A stretch of 64,000 nt of DNA from Ophioderma brevispina (GCA_023653785.1 JAMKCH010079039.1:41124-105123), one strand, 5' to 3'. Counted from the stretch's first letter, positions 22,693 through 34,639 are shown. Notes: generated by a model not told the origin, from the sequence alone. Numbers and translations are program-made.

Positions 22693-22988
22693 AGGTCCCA
22701 GGAAATGCAAATAGAATTGATATGGTTTGTGTCAAGTCTACAAGGAGGGGCGAGAAAGCATTCAATATTTGAGTTGGTGATGACATCATTAGTGACTATT
22801 GATTTTTCAGAGAGTAATAGAAAATTCCAGGTGACTGTTGTGAACTATTCATGGCACTGACTGAAAAATCAATAGTTTCACTAATGATGTCACTGGTAGT
22901 GTATTCTTTTTGTGGCCCTGTTTATTGGAATGGAATGCCCTGTAAAGAATTGGACGAGTTTTTATCATCTCATTTCCTGGACCTTTAA
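22689..22988. mobile_element. TTAA-flanked hairpin MITE, family 5
   Basis: Termini are TTAA followed by AGGTCC(C)AGGAAATG, inverted at both ends with one base of length difference. Internally GTGATGACATCATTAGTGACTATTGATTTTTCAG (22,777-22,810, given here as one arm) pairs with 22,861-22,893, so a transcript would fold into a long hairpin. No coding capacity. It abuts the preceding element at one shared TTAA. Confidence 0.85.
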
Positions 22989-25900
22989 GCACGACATAAA
23001 AGTAACGATTTTCTTACCGATATCTGGTACACCTATCCGAATTCCAAAAGCCACCAAGAAAACTAATATCTATCGGGGTATGGGCTGGGATATGTACCTG
23101 CGTGAAATCCTGAGTGTATGGAGAACAACGCTACACACACTAACTAAAAAAACAATGTTGGAAAAGAGGCAGTCATATGCTTTTAATATTACAACTTACA
23201 CGCACTGGCCAAAAGTATTTCGACAAACATCCACTTGCAGGAAAAAATATTTTCTAATCACTTCACAAATGGACTTCCAAATTATACCAGCTGTTTTTGG
23301 ACTAAAATATTCCGTAAAATGAATGCGAACATTTGTTTATCACACAAGTGTTATTTTCCTGAATCGAAGAGTGTGAAAACCGTTTGATTAGATTGTCCTT
23401 CATATGGCGGATTAAAAAACATGCGCTATGCAGACACAGGAACGCAAAATGGCTTCTAAAGAGCCGCTAAATAATCGTAAGGGTTTGTTAGGGTAACTTA
23501 CGTTTAAGAGAGGAGGAATAAAATCGGAGTTGCTTGTATGGACCAGAAATGAATACGTCACTGGAAAATTGGGCATGTCCATCACTATTGGACTAAGAAA
23601 ATTGAAACCTGCCAAGAAAACGGTCACGTGATAACTTTTAACCACACCTTGGACATATCGGTTTGTCATTGAATGTGAATAGAATCCCGGTTGATTACGC
23701 AAAACATGGGATGTGATTTATCTAAAATTGCATTGGTGGATGCCTCAAAATTTGTGACACAATCACCCGAGGATTACACATTCCTAACTGAATTTTGGTT
23801 TTGAGATATGGACGTTTTAGTTCACAAAAGTAATATTAAAACAAAAGTGATTTAACGGAAGGGACCTTTAAAGAATTTACATTGAGAACCTGGAATTCAC
23901 TGTCTTCCATGAATTATATCATTTCGGTCCACTGCGAAAAAAGTTTGGTTTGATCCCTAAATAGGGCATGATTACCGAAAGCTGCGAACGGTTAAACTTG
24001 TACCCAGAGGAATACAGATAGACACAGGAACACCAGAAAGAAATGATCCAAAATAGCCGCTAAATGGAATTGTAAGGGTTGTTAGGTTTTAATGTAAATG
24101 TTTACGGGGGGAAATCTTGGATTCAATACTCATATTGTGGTTAAGAACCCCAGGGGTGAATTGAAAAATTGTGATTATGATTTTATTCAGGTTGCCATAT
24201 TATGGCCAGTGCACATGCTTGTATATTAACATCTTGGCACAAAAGTATATCGGCATGATTTTCGATCAGTGCAGTATTGTGGCCCAAAAGTCCGATAATT
24301 TTGAAAGTTTTTCGAGATATACATTTTGTTACCGAGGTTTACTCTTTCTTACCACCTTCGTTTGACACAAGGAAGTGTCGGCTGAAGAATGTAAGGGATA
24401 GGTCATGGTACATAATACAAGTTTGGCCTTTTAATTAAAATTTTTAAAAAGTGGGTCATAAATAATTTCCGTCACTAAAATTAAAACAATATTATCTTAC
24501 CACGCAAAGCTTTGTCCCCACATCACCAGAGTGCACATATTGAGAAAAATGAATAAAATATCAACTCAATTTATTTCCTAATACAGTGACCATGGATATA
24601 CATATAACCTCAACATGCTCCCAGCGACGATGGAGCTAATGATATTCAATAATCGCCCCGGAACACACTTCACATTCTTTACATATGCACAGTTGAATAG
24701 ACTTCGACTGTTATATGTCCTTGCCGCATTGGCCAGTTCTTTCCTCGTTCGCAATAAAAGAAATCTTAGATTCTACGGTGTGTTCAATTAACTTTGACCA
24801 TATGATTAATAATTTTTTTTTCCGAGAAGAACAGGTAAAGGGACTAAATTCATGAAAGAAAAGTCCATGGCAAGGACTGACCTAATCTGTTGCATAACCT
24901 AATCCGCAAGTTATTGTCTTAAAACCTCATTTCTATTCAATTACCAAGAAAGGCAATGCTATTCAGCGACCTACATTTTTAAAAATCATGAGCGATGTGG
25001 AGTATTTTGCCCTTTAAGTTATGAACCAATACTAGAGCTCAATACGGCGAAGTCATAACACTTGATATAGCTTACAATTCTTTTTAACAGTGTGGGCAGT
25101 AACAATGGAACTGCAGACCCTGTGAGAAGAGATTGAAGTGTTTTTAGGTTGATTGTTCAGTTGAATATCATTAGCTCTATTGTTGGCTTTAGTAGTACGT
25201 GTACATTATTGGTCACTGACATTCTGGAAGTAATTGAGTTGACATTTTTATTTTCAAAAAAAAATTTTTCTAAATAATGTGCACGTTTTTCATTTGGGGA
25301 TACAGCTTTTTCCTGGTTTACATACTTTTTTTAAATTTTTAGTGAAGGAAGTAAGTTGTCCTCAGTGCGCTGGAGCACGAACTATAGTTAATCACGACCG
25401 TATCATGGCCAGATGCCCACTGCAATGCCCATTGAAAATCCATAAAGTGCAACTTTTTGTTCGTGCTTTTACGTTTCATGCGTTCTCTCTCAGCCATTTT
25501 GGCACACCCTTTTTAATATGCGAGTTGTTTAAATGAAGGAACCTATGCAACAAAATGTTATTGTGAAAACTTTCAATACATGCAGGGCAAAATATTAAAT
25601 AATAATTTGACAGACCACATAAATCTGGTCATAAATTGGTGGCTCAACCGTATGGAGCGAATTTTGAAAAAAAATACAAAAATGATTGCACCTGTTTCTT
25701 TATTTTGAATATGGTTTGCTGTGGGCAAAAAAAATTCCATTTTGTTAGAATCCTGAACATTATGTCAATTAATTCAATGTGATGGCTAAGAGCAGTTGCA
25801 TAAATTTGTGTTCATTTCTAAAAGACTTGTGTGTCCGTGTACCATCTAGTCTTGAAGCTGTACAGCTTCAGGCCAAATATCGGTTCGCCTTTTCTTATTA

Positions 25901-26033
25901 TCTTGTCTTGTCATCGTGGCTGGTAGATGAGTTCTGATGTGAAAGGCATTCCTTACAGAGGGGCAAGGTGGGTCAGTCTGCAGTTACAAGTTCGTTGCTC
26001 TCATTGGTCCTGCTGGTGATTTTCTTGTAGGTG
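22989..26033. other. No gene; two short dispersed-repeat copies
   Basis: About 3 kb. Segments at about 23,432-23,500 and 24,018-24,100 are related: GACACAGGAAC, then CCGCTAAAT, then GTAAGGGTT(T)GTTAGG. The ORFs here (for example 22,912-23,322 and 23,412-23,702) have no recognisable domain; the first begins inside the MITE. Confidence 0.4.
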
Positions 26034-26744
26034 TACCCAGTTAGCACTGCAATGGTGGTCCAATAAGGACAAATATTTATTATGTATTGGCCCTATATTG
26101 GCTTACAATATTGGATACATATATTTTGTCATGGGCCCAATATGGCCAATATGGGAATAATATTGTACCAATGTTGTACCGTGTTGTGCTAATGATGGCC
26201 CTATGTTCCTTTACAACATGATTTTAATGAAATTTTTTTCAAGCTGCTATTTTAAATAAAAATTAGATTTTCCCCGAGCTACTCACATAGTTAATATTTT
26301 CAATGACAAACTGGTTATAATATAGATAATATCATTGAAATAATGTGTCTGTTAAAAAACCATTGTTAAGACATATTAGTGTATCCTATTATGTAATTGA
26401 CTGAGTTCTCGCCCAGCTATTTTTAAGCACTCCCATTGGTTTAAGTCAATAATGGGCCAATATTATCCCAATAATTGGCTCTATTGGCTGTTGTCTTGCG
26501 GTAATATTCTTCACCAATATTGGAACAGTAAGGGTGACGATATGAAGCCGAGGCACAGCTGCCAAGGGAAAACCATTATTGGCGAAATATGCAATAGGCC
26601 TCGTGTTAACGATGCCAAGATTACCAAAGGAATACCATTATTGCCCTTGGAGAGCCAATAAAGGACCAATAAAGGACAACCAAGGCCGATGCCAAGATAC
26701 CGATGGGGAACCATTGTTGGGCCAATATAGAGTGCTATTGGGTA
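26034..26744. mobile_element. TIR element rich in CCAATAT/ATATTGG motifs
   Basis: The left end TACCCAGTTAGCACTGCAAT is matched by the reverse complement of the right end, TACCCAATAGCACTCTATAT. Both sub-ends contain arrays of GGCCAATATTGG-like words (about 26,080-26,180 and 26,450-26,530), plus inverted GCCAAG/CTTGGC words. There is no transposase-like ORF. This is probably a non-autonomous DNA transposon of about 710 bases. Confidence 0.65.
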
Positions 26745-27846
26745 GGGTGATTGATTGATGTGTGCAGAAAGGATCGAGCACGTTGTAGCTGATTTTGACC
26801 GTGTTGCGGTTTAATATCTTACGGAGCTGGTGGGAGTAAGAAATTTCTTTTACTTCCCGACATTGTTGGCTACGTTTTCATGAGGGGGATTAAACTCTGG
26901 AGATTACGATGTTTGATGTTTATTTATTCTTTAACCTGGGACACCCAGTCCGTGACAATACAAATAAACCCTATGTTCTGCCCTGAGGCCCAGGGTTCGT
27001 TTTGCCAATTTTGTTGAGAGGGTGTGTGATAAAACTTAAGATTATAGTAATACCCACTCTGTTTGAGTGCTTCATGGTATGGTGATGCAATCGTTGAATA
27101 CCTTTTCGTTGATGATATGTTAGAAAGTCTTCTATATACTATCTATACTATAAATCTATACGAATTATAGAAGGGCGGGTAGTTTCTTCCTGTGCATGTA
27201 TAATGGACTGTTGTTGGGTTTATGTAGGGGCTGCCCAAGTCCCAGACCTCAGGTCTAGAGGTGTATCTAAGAATTCTACCACACACACGCAAGCACACAC
27301 ACTGATACACACACACACACACTCGCGCGCGCGCGAACACACATGCACACAAAACGCACGCACACATACTAATGATTAGGAGGCATGATTAGGAGCCAAT
27401 TCCTACTTCATATAGGAATGTGCTATTAGTTTGCTTTTAAAAGGCCAACAAAGATGTTCTCAAAGCCACCCTATAGGCAATTGAATAATAAAAACACATC
27501 AGTCGGTTGTGTAAATACATGACGATGTGGTCACTGGCTAGAACCAACACCACAATGATGGCCAGCAAATGAACATGTACGAAATATTTCATACAGAACG
27601 ACTTAGACACCATTTCTCACAAATCTGTTTTAAGGCAAGTATATAATTATTTTAATCACCAAGCTCCTTTAGGGAGGCATAGGGACCTACTAAATGCAAA
27701 AAACAAAGATAAATCTAATTTTCGCATCCCCATGGGTTTTTTAAAAGCTTACACGGGTAGGGAGATAGTGTCATGGCGGTTTTCCCCTTTTGTGTCGTCG
27801 GAAATGCTTTGCAAAATTAAATCCTCAAACTTCCACCCTGTGTTGG
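26745..27846. other. No gene recognised; CA microsatellite inside
   Basis: Non-coding DNA around a CA/CG-rich microsatellite at about 27,281-27,366, which includes a (CG)n stretch CTCGCGCGCGCGCG. The Cys/Val-rich minus-strand ORF across it is an artefact. Confidence 0.6.
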
Positions 27847-28346
27847 TAAAGGGATATTGCACGCGATGTACGTAATCAGAAACCCGAAAAATCATCAAAT
27901 TCATTTTTTATTTTGTTCTGGCATGGATAGCGAAACACAAAACTGCAAGTGGTGGGCTGAATGAAATCCGTGTATTATTAAAGAAAATGCAGTACTTTTG
28001 TCTGATTCTGTAAGTTCTATACGTGCGCGTACCAAAATTCCGAACCTGAGATCAAAAACGCCGTTTTCCGGTGTGAATGTCAAAACTTTCATCGTTGATA
28101 TGTGCAACCAGATAAATACAGTTGACTCAAACACCAAACTTATTGATCTTGGTTGTTCTGTACGCCGTCGCTGTATGTCTATCTCTGGAGACGGTTAAGA
28201 CAAATTTCCTCAAATACTTATTTTTCATACATTTTCTACAATCAAAGCGGTATATGGAATTGTGTACACTTATCCCGATGTAAGTTTAAAAAATGCAATT
28301 TCCACATTTTTTCGAAGTCTCTTGCATATCGCTGCTAATCCCTTGA
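27847..28346 (+). mobile_element. TTAA element family 2, diverged copy
   Basis: It aligns to 22,127-22,692 along nearly its whole length: AATCCGTGTATTA, TCTGATTCTG, TATACGTGCG, GAGATCAAAAA, CAAATACTT, TTTAAAAAATGCA, TTTCCACATTTTTTCGA and a right end ATCGCTGCTAATCCCTT. The left terminus is degraded (AAAGGGATATTGC) and the right TTAA is mutated to TTGA. ORFs are not shared with the sister copy. Confidence 0.85.
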
Positions 28347-29838
28347 AGATCTTCAAAACAAGGGTAACGTGGCCATATGTTAAAGGCATAAAAGATGAGA
28401 GTTTAGCTTCCGCATAGGTCAAGGTATAAAGGAAAACATTGATTCAGTCGAACATAAGAAAGAGTCACAGTGATACAATTTTCCACAAGCATGACTAATC
28501 TCTTGACACTTGGACGGTCTCTACAAATTACAGATAGTGAAAGTGATAAGGTATCAAGAAGGAATATGGCAAGTATATTAGAAGTCAAATATAATAATAT
28601 ATTCAGCGAATCTCTGGACAGAAGAAATATTATATTTTGCAATGCCACATTGTTTAAACCGATTTCCAATTATAGCAGCTTTGATTTGCATAAGAAATGG
28701 ATGGATGCTAGCGATTCAAGTATTTAAGGCATTAGAGATCAAATCACACGGATATTTTGATCAGGTATTTACCATTAATGATTTACCCTTAATGATTATA
28801 TCCAAAAAATAGTATAATGTAAATCTGCAACTTGGATTCTCTTGGGCATCCTTGGACACAAAATTTCTCTCAAATGCAACTGGACGGGTGTAGACCACCT
28901 AATGAGAACGTTTCGAAGGTATTATTGGACAAACAAGTACAAAATAAACCCGCAAACCTTTTTTGAAACTTGCCTGCTATTAGTAATCATCCCATAGAAA
29001 AACCATGCTTTGATTTTCTGTTGTGCACCACAGAAAATACTAAATCGTCACTTATGACATAAAGACGGCGTATTCAGCCTTTCCACTTCAGGACTAATCT
29101 AAAGCATGGTAAGCATTATAAATATGCAACAAATGGTTCGAAAAAATGAGGGCGCTTCTTCTGGAATATAAGTTGCTTCACACAAGTGTGACAAGAGAAG
29201 TTTACAAGAAACATGGAAGAAATAACGGGACACTATACTAAGAAACGGGTCAAATAAACGATGTACAAGATCTTTCGAGATATTTATTGCCGGGTGAAGT
29301 GATGCCATAACACATGATTCGTAAGCCGTAACCCAGTTAAAAAAGGAAAGACCACTATTGGCGTATTCTATACCTATCGAAAGCTTTCGAAACAATCGAT
29401 ACAAATATATACTGACCATGAGAGCTCTGGTAAAAAACTTGGTCCCGAGGTGAATACATTAGTGTAATGATTAGCCACCGCGGGGGGCCATAGTTTGAAG
29501 TCAGAGATCGAATAGAAGTCAGATATATTTGTTTATATTATTCTTTGATAAATTTCCAGTTGCCAATGTCATGCAATAAATTTCACGTCAACAATGCACT
29601 CTGTGAATAAATGTGGTTAGTAGCATGCAATCCACTACGTGCAATGCAGACGGGCTACGCGATCGCAGTAAGTTATGCGGATTAAGCGCCGAAATAGGTA
29701 CCCGGAGACGTAAATATTACTTCTGAAAAATGAATGCCTATAACTCTCGCGCGATTTTCGCCGTGCAATAAAATTTTACCATGCACTGTACTATTGCACT
29801 GTGATGAAAATCTATGAGGTATCGTTATGATAAAACCA
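28347..29838. other. No gene recognised
   Basis: About 1.5 kb. A 106-codon minus ORF at 29,099-29,419 has no recognised motif. A weak tRNA-like pair (A-box-like TAGTGTAATGATTAG at about 29,460 and ATCGAATAG at about 29,508) may mark an old SINE, but the evidence is thin. Confidence 0.35.
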
Positions 29839-29967
29839 AAATTTAATGCCTATATTCGTGCCAATAGTAAAAAAATATATTCACTTCGGCAAATTTTGGG
29901 ATGTCAAGTTACCCAAAATTTGTCCTCGTGATATATATTTTTACTATTGCACTATAGGCATTTAATT
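29839..29967. repeat. ~129 bp hairpin-forming inverted repeat
   Basis: AATTTAATGCCTATA, CCAATAGTAAAAA-ATATAT and CAAATTTTGGG on the left are mirrored by CCCAAAATTTG, ATATATATTTTTACTATTG and TATAGGCATTTAATT on the right. The loop is short, about 10-15 bases. It is a MITE or decayed foldback. A partial third arm at about 29,740-29,790 (AATGCCTATAACTC, GTGCAATA) suggests a nested arrangement. Confidence 0.7.
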
Positions 29968-30099
29968 ATTTGTATACTATTTAACGGGGGGGGGTTTAGG
30001 GTACTAGTTACGGATGGCGCGATTTCTCGTCGCATCGTTGAATTATTTTTAATCACGTGATGCAGTGTCTACAATAAAACAATCTTAAATTTATAATGA

Positions 30100-30390
30100 A
30101 GTATATCATCATTTCATTTGTAATATTAGATGCAAACAATACGAGTTCCGCTGCAGATACTGAATACTACAAAGCAATACGCTATATGTATAAATCAGGA
30201 AAAATCCGATCTAAAAATGGAGGTTCTTTTACCAGGAATCATTTTTGCACCTTTACTTTTGTTATTATATATCAATGACATTATGAACTCTTCAACTGAT
30301 TTGGAATTCCACTGTCGGTATAATACAACCAGTTATAGTATATGTATCGATAGTCCATTTACCAGGAATATGCTTCAAGCCCAATAAATT
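30100..30390 (+). pseudogene. LINE reverse-transcriptase fragment
   Basis: The plus-strand peptide at about 30,220-30,345 reads LPGIIFAPLLLLLYINDIMNSS and then a segment in the place of the F-A-D-D strand. This is the non-LTR RT block G-x-x-(L/F)-x-PLLFLLYINDI of jockey/CR1-like LINEs. The QGS and YADD catalytic motifs are not intact (CRYNTT in place of YADDT). Stops and frameshifts surround it. It is a short dead scrap with no recognisable ends. Confidence 0.7.
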
Positions 30391-30686
30391 ATAATTACTG
30401 CTAAACAAACAAAACAATTACATGTTTCCAGATACTCCAGGAGCATATATTCAAATTGGGCCCTAATGTCGACAGCAGTGTACATTTAATATTATTACTA
30501 ATTTCGCTATACTAAACACTATTTGGACCATTATTTCAAATTTACCCCTGTAGAACCTTTACCCCCCTGTGAATTGCCGACAATTTTCAGAGGGACATGT
30601 GGGCTTAAAAACCTTCTAAAATGTTCTTTGAAGTCAAATCAATCGGCACCTTACTTGACACAGATAGTCATGGAATTGAGCATTTT

Positions 30687-30837
30687 GGGTAACGTTTCAA
30701 TAGAAGTCCCATTGTGCAATGAGGTATTACAATTGATCCGTCATGCGCTTGTATGATGTTTTTGCAGTAGTGCTTGACGGAATGAATGGCATACCCATTT
30801 GCATCAAGGGGACTTCTATATGAAAAAACATCTACCG
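30687..30837. mobile_element. Palindromic MITE, family 1, copy 2
   Basis: The left end GGGTAACGTTTCAATAGAAGTCCC and the reverse complement of the right end, GGTAGATGTTTTTTCATATAGAAGTCCCC, form terminal inverted repeats. The inner part repeats the GAGGTATTxCxATTGATCCGTCATGCGC / GCTTGACGGAATGAATGGCATA hairpin of copies 1 and 3. It is non-coding. Confidence 0.85.
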
Positions 30838-32394
30838 GATTTGGACTTAAAATACTTTCACGAGGGACACCCCGACCAATTTGGTCATTTACCTTCACAG
30901 AAGACAAATCCACTAAGAAATGGTGCTCTGCTCTCTACGTCCACGGAAATGCTCCAATGACCCAACCAATTGTATGTAAGTTAATTGAGCACTTCCCACA
31001 AAAAAAGACGCGTAAAACCAGAGGTCACACTTCTACAGATGCATCACCTTAAGGCTGGGGAGTTGGATCATAAGCCATTGTTTAAAAATGGAACATGAGA
31101 AGCATAAGTGGTAATATCAATCACCTTGAATGCAATTTGATCTGACTCTATAGTCATATAAGGACTGTAGGAAAAGACAGACATTGTCAATGTTGGCAGA
31201 GACACGCCCGGGGTAAACTACATAAACAAAACTCGAAACGCCGAACTGAATAATTAGTAATTAAAATTTACTAATACAAATAATCGTAAAATCTTATAAA
31301 AGTTCCCATTTCTTGAAAAATGAATAAAAATGTCACCTCAATGTCTTTCCCCAATATCAAGTGACCAATAGATACACATAGACTTCAGGAAACAATGAGC
31401 TAAGGATTTTCAACCAATCTGGCCTGTATAAGGAGGGTAACAAACCTTTAGATTCCTTTTCATCTCGGAGTACATGGCCATGGTTTGATGCAGCGTTGAA
31501 ACCATTCGGTGTTATATTTCCCGATTCAGATTGATTAATTTGTTCATGTCGTAAAGCGCAAAATGCCTGTTCTTGTTCGAATAAATCAATCAATCTTGAG
31601 CCTTCTATACAGTGGTGTGCGGGGGAGAGGGGGGGGCGCCGGGGGACGTCCCCTCCTCAAATCCACCCCAGCTTGTTAATTAACGGTTGACCTTCCTGTG
31701 GGGTTCAGCTTTGTCAGCTTAAGATAAGCCCGTATTCGGGGTCGGCTTTTTAACTCCGTATAATGCGCGTTATTAGGTGTAGCTGTTGTCTCAGCTGAGA
31801 CGATATAACTTAAGTTATATTCGTCTCAGAATTCTAATAATATTCAAATAATTAAAAAATCCAAAATTAAAAATCAGTATTTTTGATTGATAATGACCTC
31901 TTAACCCTAATCCCGAGATAAGGGGAAGGGAAACAAATACAATACGCACCTATAGACCTTGGTACCAAAATGTGGCAAATTTTTTAATTTAAAAGGGTAA
32001 TTCTCATTCCAGAGGGTTGTTTTTTTAGACACAGAAATTCGATTCAGCATTTTCAAAGAATAGAAAAATATCTTCAACCCTTTTCTCCAAAATCGGGAAT
32101 AGGATTCCAATTTGTAACCTTTCTAATAGGCCCCTCCACTATTTAAAGATATTTTTATTTTGTGTATTGATCCGAAAACGTACAGAAATTACTTGGACAG
32201 TTGACCAATGATAAGAGTGTTCACAGTGAAACATATAGAGGGAGCTGTTCATGCGGTATCAAGCTGATAAGGCGCCTGTACAGCACTAAAATGCCTTTAA
32301 CTGTGTGGTGCAATGGAGAAAAACACTAAAATGATCTAAAAACTTTAAAACTAAAATATAAAAATTGTACGAACAAAGAGGTGTTCTTCTATAA
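30838..32394. other. No gene recognised; compound palindrome inside
   Basis: About 1.5 kb. At 31,788-31,801 GTCTCAGCTGAGAC is a perfect palindrome. It overlaps a second, 31-base palindrome at 31,797-31,827 (GAGACGATATAACTTAAGTT and its mirror, one base unpaired). A G-rich stretch lies at about 31,620-31,650. ORFs have no recognisable domain. Confidence 0.5.
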
Positions 32395-32530
32395 TTCGCG
32401 AGGCTCAAACGCGAAGAAAATAGTTTCTAACGCGGCCTTCCCTATTACCTTGAAAGCGAAACATAGTATAGATAACGTATCGGGGGGCTCCGCTACTCCC
32501 GATGACAGGCAGATGAAGACGCAAAAGGGC
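32395..32530. repeat. Dispersed repeat, copy 1 (sister at about 35,395-35,500)
   Basis: Shared with 35,395-35,500: TATTACC-TGAAAG, GAA-CA, ATAACxTA-CG, GGGGGGCTCCG, TACTCCCGATGACAGGC (TAATCCCAATGACAGGC in the sister). Too short to classify. Confidence 0.5.
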
Positions 32531-32913
32531 TAGAAATAGAGCCCTATAAACAAAAAGTATTCACTCACCTTAGAGTCAAACGGTCTATTATAGAAGCCAA
32601 CTCTGCTTGGTAAACTATTGCGAAAACTGACATCAGAATACATGGACGGACTCGGACTATGCTTTCTACAAATGCGAAGAACTAGTAAACCTACTAGTAA
32701 AGAAAAGATACTGACCAAATTAGAATCAGAGAAATCATAATATTATAAAAAAACTTCAATTACAAAAACTGAAGAAACCTGGAACATATGTTTCCTATGC
32801 ATTTTTTCATTTAACACTAAATTTAACATGCGTCTTGCTGCAGTCTCGGAAAACGGATTGCAAGGGTCATTTCAACGCACTGCTGAGTGGAACAAGTTTG
32901 ACATCTGCACAGC

Positions 32914-33507
32914 TTGAGACAGAAGTATGATATTAATTTGGATCGATTTAAGCCCAAATTAAATTGGTCAAGCTATGAATTGCAAAAATATTGGGCGAGA
33001 CGCAGTCGAGCCCAATATTTTAAAACTCCGAGTGAGACCACTAATATTGGCGTAAATCATCCAATTTTATCACTATCATGTTTGGGATCCGAATTTTCCC
33101 ACAATTCGGACTCCTCAAAACATGTCATGTCAATTACTGGATTTCTGCTGGAAACACTATCGCGTCATTCTTGGAATTACCCCTCTCAAAATAAGCCAAA
33201 CCCTGAAAGACAGATGGAAACAACCGACGAACCTTGTCACTCAAAGATGAGAGGGAAACATCGGAGGCCGACTCAAGCTAACACTTCCATCTCGTCTGTG
33301 GAAGGAGAGACTTGGATGAACTTGATACTCGAGGACGCACCAGGAATATTCACAGTGGCCAAAGATCACTGCTCTACCATACCAACTCGGCCCATGAAAA
33401 AAATGCCAATGCCAGCTAAGTATGCTCTTTATCTCAACCAGACAATACTAGGAGTTTTGGTGAATATTAAACATCCGTCTCAGAGACCAACTGAGGAGAC
33501 CAAGTGA
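32914..33507 (+). CDS. 197-codon ORF, unrecognised
   Basis: This is the longest open frame in the window by codon count. The predicted protein is hydrophilic, rich in Ser, Thr, Lys and Pro, with no signal peptide, clear membrane segment or recognised motif. It starts MRQKYDINLDRF and ends HPSQRPTEETK. Near its start the DNA contains an inverted repeat, AAATATTGGGC/GCCCAATATTT (about 32,987-33,020), so part of it may be a structural repeat. A second ORF follows in another frame at 33,524, only 16 bases after the stop. The pair could be one gene or transposon ORF split by a frameshift, or chance. No function is proposed. Confidence 0.25.
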   Translation: MRQKYDINLDRFKPKLNWSSYELQKYWARRSRAQYFKTPSETTNIGVNHPILSLSCLGSEFSHNSDSSKHVMSITGFLLETLSRHSWNYPSQNKPNPERQMETTDEPCHSKMRGKHRRPTQANTSISSVEGETWMNLILEDAPGIFTVAKDHCSTIPTRPMKKMPMPAKYALYLNQTILGVLVNIKHPSQRPTEETK

Positions 33508-33523
33508 ATTACTCTTCGACACC

Positions 33524-33859
33524 ATGATTCATTTACTGCTGGCCTACGCTTTTCCATACACTAGTATCAAAGTGGTCCACAACTTGCAAAAGGATTATGA
33601 GAAAAAAGATACTCAAGAGTCTTCCTATGGTTCTGGACTCCGGAGAAGAAAATACAAAGAGAGAAGGGAGAGGGAGATGAGGAGGCTTGTCTCTTACATC
33701 TTCAAATTCCCATCACCGAATTGTCCCAGAAGAACGAAGAACACAACTTGTGTTTTGAACTGCAAGGAACCAAGAGCATTAAAAATAGAGCCTCTTACAG
33801 AACATAATCCAATGGCCAAGTTTTTAAAGGATACCCGAACTTTAACAGGAGATTTGTGA
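33524..33859 (+). CDS. 111-codon ORF, unrecognised, possible continuation
   Basis: It begins MIHLLLAYAFPY, then a charged central region (RRRKYKERREREMRR), then a Cys/Pro/Thr-containing C-terminus. No domain is recognised. The basic segment might be nucleic-acid binding but is too short to support that. It lies 16 bases downstream of the previous ORF and in a different frame. Downstream DNA is AT-rich with possible polyadenylation words (AATAAAA at about 33,935). The case for expression is weak. Confidence 0.2.
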   Translation: MIHLLLAYAFPYTSIKVVHNLQKDYEKKDTQESSYGSGLRRRKYKERREREMRRLVSYIFKFPSPNCPRRTKNTTCVLNCKEPRALKIEPLTEHNPMAKFLKDTRTLTGDL

Positions 33860-34639
33860 TGTGTGTCACCACTTTGTTATTTCTACTCTAAATTCCCAAT
33901 TCTTTATTACCAAATCACTTCCATATTTTCCATAATAAAATATATAATTAGAAAAAAATATACATCCTTGACTCCCAATTAAAATCCTATTAAAATCTTA
34001 TCTAATTCCTTTTGAGTCAGACTCTAGATTTTTTATTTTTGGAAACACATTGTCAAAATTTTATATCAATTTTGCTATTATTTATCCCAAATTGTCACCT
34101 TTACAGAACATACAATCAATATTTCACTTTCCACCTTATAAAATCTTCTTATGAAGATTTGGTTCTCCACGCCACATTTTACTATTGTGATTACCTTTCG
34201 GATATGCCAATTTCCATTTTCAACAAAAATTTTAAAATTTCTCGGCAATTCTATATAGTGTTGATTTACTTAGGATGCTAATGTAGCTCACCAATGACAT
34301 CTTCAAGCACCAATCGTAATGCTCACAGTTACCTTTAAACGAATTAGCCCGAGATTGTTCAATCACACCAAAAACACCAGTTGATTCATGCCAGATCCCA
34401 CGGCTGATATGTTTGGGACACTTCATATTATTTCACACCAATCACATGGTAGTTACCCAAAACACCACCACGGCACCCAAGGTTGCACTCTTGGCCCATA
34501 GTTTTTTTACCGAGTACACGCCAGGAACTTCATTCTTCACTTATTTTACAATTTGAAGGGGGGAAATACCTTACTGGCTTTTGGTTAATTGTTGAATACA
34601 ATATCTTTAACTGCCATAACCAAATTATTACACCAAAGA
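33860..34639. other. No gene recognised
   Basis: AT-rich DNA between the unknown ORFs and a tandem repeat. Nothing identifiable. Confidence 0.4.

Noticed and set aside
22912..23322. 136-codon plus ORF
   Set aside because: It starts inside a hairpin MITE, crosses the element end and has no recognisable domain.
27143..27367. Cys/Val-rich minus ORF
   Set aside because: It is a translation of a CA/CG microsatellite.
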